Shown: positions 6,240-9,748 of the stretch, piece by piece
Numbering within the stretch: the stretch's first letter is position 1
Layout of the letters: each line of letters begins with the position of its first letter
NCBI GenBank assembly: GCA_017475875.1
Contig: JAFVET010000038.1
Location: 1 to 9,748, forward strand
Direction: 5' to 3'
DNA from: Candidatus Methanomethylophilaceae archaeon
Lineage (GTDB): Archaea > Thermoplasmatota > Thermoplasmata > Methanomassiliicoccales > Methanomethylophilaceae
DNA length: 9,748 nt
Translations under genes and position numbers: made by a program
The notes under the pieces: model-generated
The model's database searches: none
What the model was told of the DNA's origin: nothing
Seen by the model: only the letters and a program-made list of their open reading frames with translations

Positions 6240-6883
6240 AGCGTCTCGAAGATGCGTTTCGACAGGTGGCACCCTATGAGCGTCACATCCTTGTCCACCT
6301 CCGGGGCGTCGTCGAGGAAGAAGTACGGTTTCTCCGACGACAGGTGCGAGACCCTGCACGGGAACATGACCGCCTCGGTCTCCACCAGCGGGATCATGTC
6401 CGCCATGTCGATTATCCTGTCCTCTTTGACCACGGGGTGGTCTATGTACCCCGAACCCAGGGCGATGTCGGTCAGTACGCCGAGCTTCGACGGTGATGGC
6501 GGTATGCTGTCGACCACCATGAGGCGTTCCGGGACGAGATCCTTTATGAAGTTGATATGGGAGAACATTCCCCTGACGACGACGGCCTTGCCCGGATACA
6601 TGGCCTGTATCCCGGCGAGTGCGGGGGTGTTGAGCACGTCGAGATCCGGGTCCTCGTGATAGACCGTGTCTTTCGGAAGGGAGACGATCCGGTATCCGTC
6701 CAGTTCGCGGAAGAGGCCTTCGCCCTTCCTTTTCGTCAGTTCGACGATAGCATAATCGTCCCCGTTCCGTAACACGAGGAATTCCGTGCGCACATAAGCG
6801 ACCCACCCATCCATGAGGGTGGCAATCGACTGCTCCGTGAGTTCGAAGTCAACCTCGCGCATGGACACGTCCTTGCAGTGCAT
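6023..6883 (-). CDS. Conserved-looking cysteine-containing protein of unknown function
   Basis: I do not recognise this family. The 286-residue protein is soluble, with no signal peptide or membrane segment. Its coding character is good: even composition, mixed alpha/beta pattern and many ordered hydrophobic strands such as GKAVVVRGMF (98-107). Six cysteines fall in the C-terminal half (176, 205, 226, 241, 242, 254), several with nearby histidines (H180, H206, H230), which could bind a metal or Fe-S cluster (inference). The ATG at 6883 is about 24 bp after a TATA-like element and suits a leaderless mRNA. An alternative ATG at 6862 (MREVDFELTEQS) has an AAGGA ribosome site seven bases upstream and may be the true start. 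It is convergent with, and overlaps, the TPR gene by 217 bp, and is divergent from tRNA-Cys. Confidence 0.8.
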   Translation of the reverse strand: MHCKDVSMREVDFELTEQSIATLMDGWVAYVRTEFLVLRNGDDYAIVELTKRKGEGLFRELDGYRIVSLPKDTVYHEDPDLDVLNTPALAGIQAMYPGKAVVVRGMFSHINFIKDLVPERLMVVDSIPPSPSKLGVLTDIALGSGYIDHPVVKEDRIIDMADMIPLVETEAVMFPCRVSHLSSEKPYFFLDDAPEVDKDVTLIGCHLSKRIFETLYGRDVPFLNVCPADHVDPDVKTIVKCCKVKNGHVIEGNCVKVPWGATVPEVVDAINALFGDRSERARLMAR

Positions 6884-6903
6884 CGGCCGTGTAACAGGGT
6901 GGC

Positions 6904-6910
6904 ACTATAA
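6904..6910 (-). promoter_or_regulatory. TATA-like element for the minus-strand unknown gene
   Basis: TTATAGT on the minus strand is centred about 24 bp upstream of the ATG at 6883. It is a modest match to an archaeal TATA box, supported mainly by spacing. Confidence 0.4.
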
Positions 6911-6928
6911 GCATCATCTCAAAAAACC

Positions 6929-6936
6929 TTTAATAT
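6929..6936 (+). promoter_or_regulatory. TATA box for tRNA-Cys
   Basis: TTTAATAT is centred about 28 bp before the mature 5' end of the tRNA at 6960, the usual archaeal spacing, in a short AT-rich patch. Confidence 0.6.
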
Positions 6937-6959
6937 GAACAACAAATCAGGAGGCCTAA

Positions 6960-7033
6960 GTCGGGTTAACACAGTGGCTATGTGGCGGACTGCAGATCCG
7001 CATATGGGGGTTCGATTCCCTCACCCGACTCCA
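6960..7033 (+). tRNA. tRNA-Cys (anticodon GCA), CCA encoded
   Basis: The acceptor stem GTCGGGT (6960-6966) pairs with ACCCGAC (7023-7029). The anticodon stem GCGGA/TCCGC (6985-6989/6997-7001) closes the loop CTGCAGA with anticodon GCA at 6992-6994. The T arm GGGGG-TTCGATT-CCCTC (7006-7022) has one G-T pair. The discriminator at 7030 is T (U73), the base recognised by cysteinyl-tRNA synthetases, and CCA (7031-7033) is encoded. The D stem is short (CAC/GTG at 6970-6972/6982-6984). There is no intron. Cysteine may be attached directly or by the SepRS/SepCysS route in methanogens; the window does not show which. Confidence 0.96.
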
Positions 7034-7071
7034 TATTTTATCGAGTTTTCATGTGTCGTGGACTTTCCGAA

Positions 7072-7108
7072 ATCATCCATTACGTGTACCAATTTGGCTA
7101 TGGATGAT
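7072..7108. promoter_or_regulatory. 9-bp inverted repeat upstream of the tbp promoter
   Basis: ATCATCCAT (7072-7080) and ATGGATGAT (7100-7108) are perfect inverted arms with 19 bp between, and a CCAA-T-TTGG palindrome (7089-7097) lies in the spacer. The structure ends just before the TATA boxes of tbp, so it is a plausible operator or activator site (inference). Confidence 0.55.
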
Positions 7109-7114
7109 ACAAAC

Positions 7115-7136
7115 TTTTATAAAGCCTATATAAATA
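7115..7136 (+). promoter_or_regulatory. Strong TATA box of the tbp gene
   Basis: TATATAAATA (7127-7136) is a near-ideal archaeal TATA box centred about 25 bp before the GTG at 7156, predicting a leaderless mRNA. A second TATA-like string, TTTTATAAAG (7115-7124), lies just upstream. The gene product itself binds such sites, so self-regulation is possible. Confidence 0.7.
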
Positions 7137-7155
7137 GACCCGTTTGGTGTAAACA

Positions 7156-7704
7156 GTGGCGAAGATGAACATCGAGAATGTGGTAGCGTCGACATACCTC
7201 GGTCAGGAACTCGATCTGAACAAGATCGAGGAAGCCCTTACCGGAGCTGAGTACAACCCTCAGCAGTTCCCCGGCCTCGTATACAGGCTCAAGGAACCGA
7301 AGACCGCCACTTTGATCTTCAGGAGCGGAAAGGTCGTCTGCACCGGTGCGAAGTGCCGCGAGGATGTCAAGATCGCTATCAGCAAGGTCGCAAAAGATCT
7401 CGAGAAGGCCGACATCAAGATCACCATCGAACCGAAGATCGAAGTCCAGAACATCGTCGCGTCATCGGATCTGGAACAGGAGATCAACCTGAACACCGTG
7501 GCCATCACGCTCGGTCTGGAGAAGGTCGAGTACGAGCCCGAGCAGTTCCCCGGTCTCGTGTACCGGCTCGACGAGCCCAAGGTCGTCGTGCTCCTCTTCG
7601 GTTCCGGGAAGATGGTCTGTACCGGTGCCAAGGTCCCGGAGGACGTGACCCGTGCGGTGGACAAGATCGCCGCCGAACTCAGGTCCGCCAGCCTGATGGT
7701 CTGA
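7156..7704 (+). CDS. tbp: TATA-box-binding protein
   Basis: It binds TATA boxes and, with TFB, recruits archaeal RNA polymerase. The 182-residue protein consists of two direct TBP repeats (about 5-90 and 96-180), with matching blocks FPGLVYRLKEPK (38-49) and FPGLVYRLDEPK (131-142), and GKVVCTGAK (58-66) and GKMVCTGAK (151-159). All four DNA-intercalating phenylalanines are present (F38, F55, F131, F148). There is no acidic C-terminal tail as in some archaeal TBPs. The GTG at 7156 sits at the predicted transcription start, giving MAKMNIENVV; the ATG at 7165 is an alternative that costs three residues. A hairpin terminator follows directly, so it is probably a single-gene unit. Confidence 0.97.
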   Translation: MAKMNIENVVASTYLGQELDLNKIEEALTGAEYNPQQFPGLVYRLKEPKTATLIFRSGKVVCTGAKCREDVKIAISKVAKDLEKADIKITIEPKIEVQNIVASSDLEQEINLNTVAITLGLEKVEYEPEQFPGLVYRLDEPKVVVLLFGSGKMVCTGAKVPEDVTRAVDKIAAELRSASLMV

Positions 7705-7711
7705 TTTCAAC

Positions 7712-7735
7712 AACCCTGGGTTACCCAGGGTTTTT
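7712..7735 (+). terminator. Intrinsic-type terminator after tbp
   Basis: AACCCTGGG (7712-7720) and CCCAGGGTT (7724-7732) form a perfect 9-bp stem with loop TTA, running into TTTTT (7731-7735). It starts only 7 bp after the tbp stop. A T-tract alone can end transcription in archaea; the hairpin strengthens the call. Confidence 0.8.
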
Positions 7736-7810
7736 CCTCATTCCCTTACATTTTCCCCAACTGTTCCTTCCGGCCCCATGGTCTCGCACCCTGGCTCGGG
7801 CATATTGTTA

Positions 7811-7829
7811 ATAACACAATGTCTGTTAT
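7811..7829. promoter_or_regulatory. Inverted repeat over the start of the HFX_2341-type regulator gene
   Basis: ATAACA (7811-7816) and TGTTAT (7824-7829) are perfect arms with a 7-bp spacer. They lie just after a TATA-like CATATTGTTAATAA (7801-7814) and over the region where transcription should begin. A protein bound here would block initiation, so it is a candidate autoregulatory operator (inference). Confidence 0.5.
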
Positions 7830-7839
7830 CCCTGTCAAC

Positions 7840-8664
7840 ATGGCATCCGGCAAGAAGAAACGCGTGATGATCGCCTGCGTCACGTTCGAGACGGCGAAAG
7901 TGGTCAATCCTGTCATGTTCTACGAAGTGAACAAGGTTCACATCATCCACTACATCCGCGACCCGCTCGCAGAGAGCTCGAAGATCTACCTCTCGTTCTA
8001 CGACCGGGTGGTAGACGTCATCAGGGAGAGATCCCCGTTGGACATTGAGATCGTCGAGCACATCGAGAAGGTGAGCGATTTCTCGGCCATGTTGCGCACG
8101 GTCCTCAAGATAATTCAGGACGAACGTGCCGAGGACGACGGTTCGGAGGTCTACGTCAACATCTCGTCGGGTTCCTCGGAATACGCCGCCGCGTCGGCCA
8201 TCGCATCCATGATGGTCCCGGGGACCATCCCGTTCTCCGTGGGTACCAAACAGTATACCGTGGCTACCGAGGACATACCGAAGGTGTATTTCGAGAACGG
8301 TCTTCCAGTCGGACTCACGAAGGACACCTACGATCCCAAGACCATCCACAGCTATTCCATCGCCATCCCCGACGAGGTGTTGGTGAGGGGTCTGCGCGTT
8401 CTGGAGGAACGCAATCGGGACGGGTTGCAGGTTACCGGGCCGAAGATGATAGAGTCCCTGAAGGAGAAAGGCATCTGGTACCGCAAGACCGAGGTCTCAG
8501 ACCCCGAGAAGAAGGCCAGACAGCGCTTGACCGAGGCCGTGTATTACCAGAGGGACTTTGTGGACAACTGGTCTGCGAACGGTTGGGTTGCAAAGAACTC
8601 CCGTACTGGCAAATACGAGGTCACCGAAGAAGGTCGGGCTGTCCTGGGCATTTTCTACACCTGA
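7840..8664 (+). CDS. HFX_2341 (DUF6293)-type transcriptional regulator: CARF-like domain plus winged helix
   Basis: The protein resembles the archaeal HFX_2341/DUF6293 family, which joins an N-terminal Rossmann-like domain akin to CARF/Csa3 to a C-terminal winged helix. Seen here are a strand-rich start (RVMIACVTFETAK), a first core with VHIIHYIRDP, the motif VYVNISSGSSEYAAASAIAS (111-130 counted from the upstream ATG) that resembles the ligand loop of CARF domains, and a charged C-terminal half with a helix-turn-helix-like region (about 184-225) and wing-like GKYEVTEEGRAVL. The ATG at 7840 is chosen because it follows the TATA-like element by about 30 bp and leaves the inverted repeat outside the gene; the ATG at 7819 would add seven residues. 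No CRISPR array or cas gene is nearby, so a role in CRISPR control is unproven. The ligand and targets are unknown; self-control through the repeat is inferred. Confidence 0.78.
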   Translation: MASGKKKRVMIACVTFETAKVVNPVMFYEVNKVHIIHYIRDPLAESSKIYLSFYDRVVDVIRERSPLDIEIVEHIEKVSDFSAMLRTVLKIIQDERAEDDGSEVYVNISSGSSEYAAASAIASMMVPGTIPFSVGTKQYTVATEDIPKVYFENGLPVGLTKDTYDPKTIHSYSIAIPDEVLVRGLRVLEERNRDGLQVTGPKMIESLKEKGIWYRKTEVSDPEKKARQRLTEAVYYQRDFVDNWSANGWVAKNSRTGKYEVTEEGRAVLGIFYT

Positions 8665-8710
8665 TTTCTGTATGGGTCCCGATTCGCCCGCAGGGTCGGC
8701 CGATACATAT

Positions 8711-8754
8711 ATTACAGTTACTACATTTATTACAGCTTAGAGTTATTATATTAC
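8711..8754. repeat. ATTACAG direct repeats in an AT-rich promoter region
   Basis: ATTACAG occurs at 8711-8717 and 8729-8735, and ATTAC again at 8750-8754. The stretch lies in the 134-bp gap between the regulator gene and the small ORF. The copies may be binding sites, possibly for the regulator encoded just upstream (inference), but short AT-rich words recur by chance. Confidence 0.4.
8743..8753 (+). promoter_or_regulatory. Candidate TATA box of the small gene
   Basis: TTATTATATTA (8743-8753) would set the transcription start near 8774, giving a short leader of about 25 nt that includes a hairpin and a Shine-Dalgarno site before the ATG at 8799. Confidence 0.5.
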
Positions 8755-8771
8755 TCCTGCGTACATAACAT

Positions 8772-8788
8772 TGCGGTCATGTACCGCA
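8772..8788 (+). promoter_or_regulatory. Hairpin next to the ribosome site of the small gene
   Basis: TGCGGT (8772-8777) pairs with ACCGCA (8783-8788) around CATGT. It abuts the ribosome site GGAG (8789-8792). As DNA it is a near palindrome at the predicted transcription start (operator); as RNA it could set translation level. Which applies is unknown. Confidence 0.5.
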
Positions 8789-8798
8789 GGAGAAAGAG

Positions 8799-8945
8799 AT
8801 GACCTACTACAGACAGACGGTATTGATCCCGTTCGAGGACGTCAGGAAGGCCGAGGCCGGTCGTAGGGCCGCCCCGAGGCGCACCGAATACAGGGAACGC
8901 AGGAACAACAACGACGTGAACAGCATTCTCGCGTTCTTCGATTGA
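8799..8945 (+). CDS. Small basic protein of 48 residues, function unknown
   Basis: The frame starts with MTYYRQTVLIPFEDVRKAEA, has an arginine-rich middle (RR at 22-23, 27-28 and 34-35) and ends NSILAFFD. It is below usual gene-calling size. Support for it being real: a good Shine-Dalgarno GGAG (8789-8792) six bases before the ATG, an AT-rich promoter with TATA-like sequence at the right distance, GC-rich third codon positions like the neighbours, and no larger gene on either strand here. The basic centre suggests nucleic-acid or ribosome contact, which is inference only. I do not recognise a family. Confidence 0.6.
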   Translation: MTYYRQTVLIPFEDVRKAEAGRRAAPRRTEYRERRNNNDVNSILAFFD

Positions 8946-8947
8946 AT

Positions 8948-8981
8948 GCCTGAGAGGGGGAGGATAGGCCCCCAGACAGGC
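8948..8981. terminator. Compound stem-loop between convergent genes
   Basis: GCCTG (8948-8952) pairs with CAGGC (8977-8981) and GGGGG (8956-8960) with CCCCC (8969-8973). The two stems are separated by AGA opposite AGA, and the apical loop has eight bases. It begins 3 bp after the small gene's stop and stands tail-to-tail with the FKBP gene, so it may end or protect both transcripts. No clear T-tract follows on the plus strand, so termination is not certain. Confidence 0.5.
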
Positions 8982-9013
8982 GATAAAAGTTAAAGTGGTT
9001 CAAACGAAAGGTT

Positions 9014-9700
9014 TCACTCTTTCTTGGGGATGTCCCAGGTCTGGATGAAGTCGATCCTGTTGATGCCGAGGACGGATCTGATGTCAGCGACGATCTTGAA
9101 CTTGGACTGGGTCCAGGCGGAGTCGTACTTGCAGAAGTCGTTCTCCTTGATGACGACCTTGTCCTCGCAGATCTCGTACTCCATGTTGTCGGTGCGGTTG
9201 TAGTAAGCCTCGACGATGGCTTTGACCTTGTCGACGGGCTCCTTGACCTCTTCGACGACGGTGAACTTGTACAGGAGGTCGTGTCCGGCGAGCGGGCTGT
9301 TGAAGTCGACCTTCACGCGTCCTGCTCCGACGGAGACGATGGTACCGGTCCTGTTCTCGATGTTCACGGTCATCCCGACCTGGGGGTAGACGTTCTTCTT
9401 CTGGAAGACGTTCATGGGGACGAACTGGATCTGCTTGGTGTCGGACTTCCCGGCTGCCTTCTCGCAGGGGATGGTGACCTCGGTCTCCTTGCCGATCTCG
9501 GCGGCGAGGAACGCTTCCCCGAGTCCGTCGAACACTTTGGACGAACCCTCGATGTATGGGAAGGGGGAGTAGGTGTAGTTCTCGTTGAAGAGTCCCGCCT
9601 CCTTAGCGGCGTCCGCGTTCGTGGTGTCGTACAGGGTGTTCCTGTCGGCGAGGTACGCTTTGTAATCGACTTTGATAATCCTTTTCGATTCGTCAGCCAT
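9014..9700 (-). CDS. Long FKBP-type peptidyl-prolyl cis-trans isomerase (SlyD-like)
   Basis: It is expected to speed proline isomerisation during protein folding and to act as a cytosolic chaperone. The 228-residue protein has an FKBP start (KVFDGLGEAFLAAEIGKETEV, about 55-75), then the 'insert in flap' domain (about 93-135, FVPMNVFQ...VNIENRTGTIVSVGAGRVKVDFN), the FKBP closing motif NSPLAGHDLLYKFTV (134-148), and an extra C-terminal domain (about 155-228) typical of the long archaeal FKBPs. The DG and NSPLAG motifs match SlyD-type enzymes, but the histidine-rich metal tail of bacterial SlyD is absent. The ATG at 9700 is preceded by GTGAT at five-base spacing, a match to the archaeal anti-Shine-Dalgarno. 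It is convergent with the small gene. Confidence 0.9.
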   Translation of the reverse strand: MADESKRIIKVDYKAYLADRNTLYDTTNADAAKEAGLFNENYTYSPFPYIEGSSKVFDGLGEAFLAAEIGKETEVTIPCEKAAGKSDTKQIQFVPMNVFQKKNVYPQVGMTVNIENRTGTIVSVGAGRVKVDFNSPLAGHDLLYKFTVVEEVKEPVDKVKAIVEAYYNRTDNMEYEICEDKVVIKENDFCKYDSAWTQSKFKIVADIRSVLGINRIDFIQTWDIPKKE

Positions 9701-9748
9701 GGTCTATCACTCTTGAATCTGGGGGCGACGATATGCTATCCGTTTTTA
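9701..9748 (-). promoter_or_regulatory. Upstream region of the FKBP gene, ribosome site GTGAT
   Basis: On the minus strand, GTGAT (9706-9710) lies five bases before the ATG and fits the AUCAC part of the archaeal 16S 3' end. A TAAAAA string at the window edge (9743-9748) could belong to a TATA box, but the promoter is not fully in view. Confidence 0.45.

Noticed and set aside
6960..7033. tRNA-Cys as an integration site (attB) of a mobile element
   Set aside because: No duplicated tRNA 3' end, integrase or foreign-looking genes are found next to it in this window.
6935..7168. Protein-coding frame across the tRNA region
   Set aside because: It reads straight through the tRNA-Cys gene and the tbp promoter and has no protein-like features.
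7738..8349. Minus-strand gene opposite the HFX_2341-type regulator
   Set aside because: Rich in Asp/His/Arg/Gly repeats typical of an antisense reading of GC-rich codons; the plus-strand protein is clearly family-like.

Overview
The window is archaeal. It encodes a two-repeat TATA-binding protein, its genes start at or very near the point expected about 25 bp downstream of archaeal TATA boxes (leaderless or nearly so), and it carries a tRNA-Cys(GCA), a class 1B PyrD/PyrK pair and an archaeal-type HFX_2341 (DUF6293) regulator. The gene content, GC-rich coding bias and AT-rich promoters would fit a Thermoplasmata / Methanomassiliicoccales-like euryarchaeon. That placement is inference, and no 16S rRNA gene is present to test it.

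Left part (1-2610) is accessory DNA. A promoter with two 15-bp direct repeats drives an AAA_14/DUF4143-type ATPase that keeps its P-loop half but loses its C-terminal half where an ISL3-family insertion sequence begins. The transposase has a full zinc finger and DDE core. It may start at an unusual ATT codon behind a perfect Shine-Dalgarno sequence, or this may be a mutated ATG. Both flanks of the IS are rich in inverted repeats. The rest of the ATPase does not reappear to the right of the IS.

Middle part (2611-6900) is metabolic. A SufS-like cysteine desulfurase on the minus strand is divergent from pyrD-pyrK, which encode the two subunits of NAD-dependent dihydroorotate dehydrogenase (pyrimidine synthesis). 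The two promoters share an inverted 10-bp element. pyrK overlaps a small TPR-protein gene, whose 3' end runs about 217 bp antisense into a convergent, cysteine-containing protein of unknown function.

Right part (6901-9748) is information processing and regulation: tRNA-Cys, tbp with a strong TATA box and an upstream inverted repeat, an intrinsic terminator, then an HFX_2341/CARF-type winged-helix regulator with an inverted repeat over its predicted transcription start. A 48-codon basic small protein with a structured leader follows. Last comes a convergent long FKBP-type (SlyD-like) peptidyl-prolyl isomerase, separated from it by a compound stem-loop.

There is no evidence in this window for a CRISPR array, prophage or multi-gene defence operon. 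The most interesting points are the regulatory repeats at the ATPase, tbp and HFX_2341 promoters, the possible ATT start of the transposase, the antisense gene overlap, and the undescribed small protein with its structured leader.
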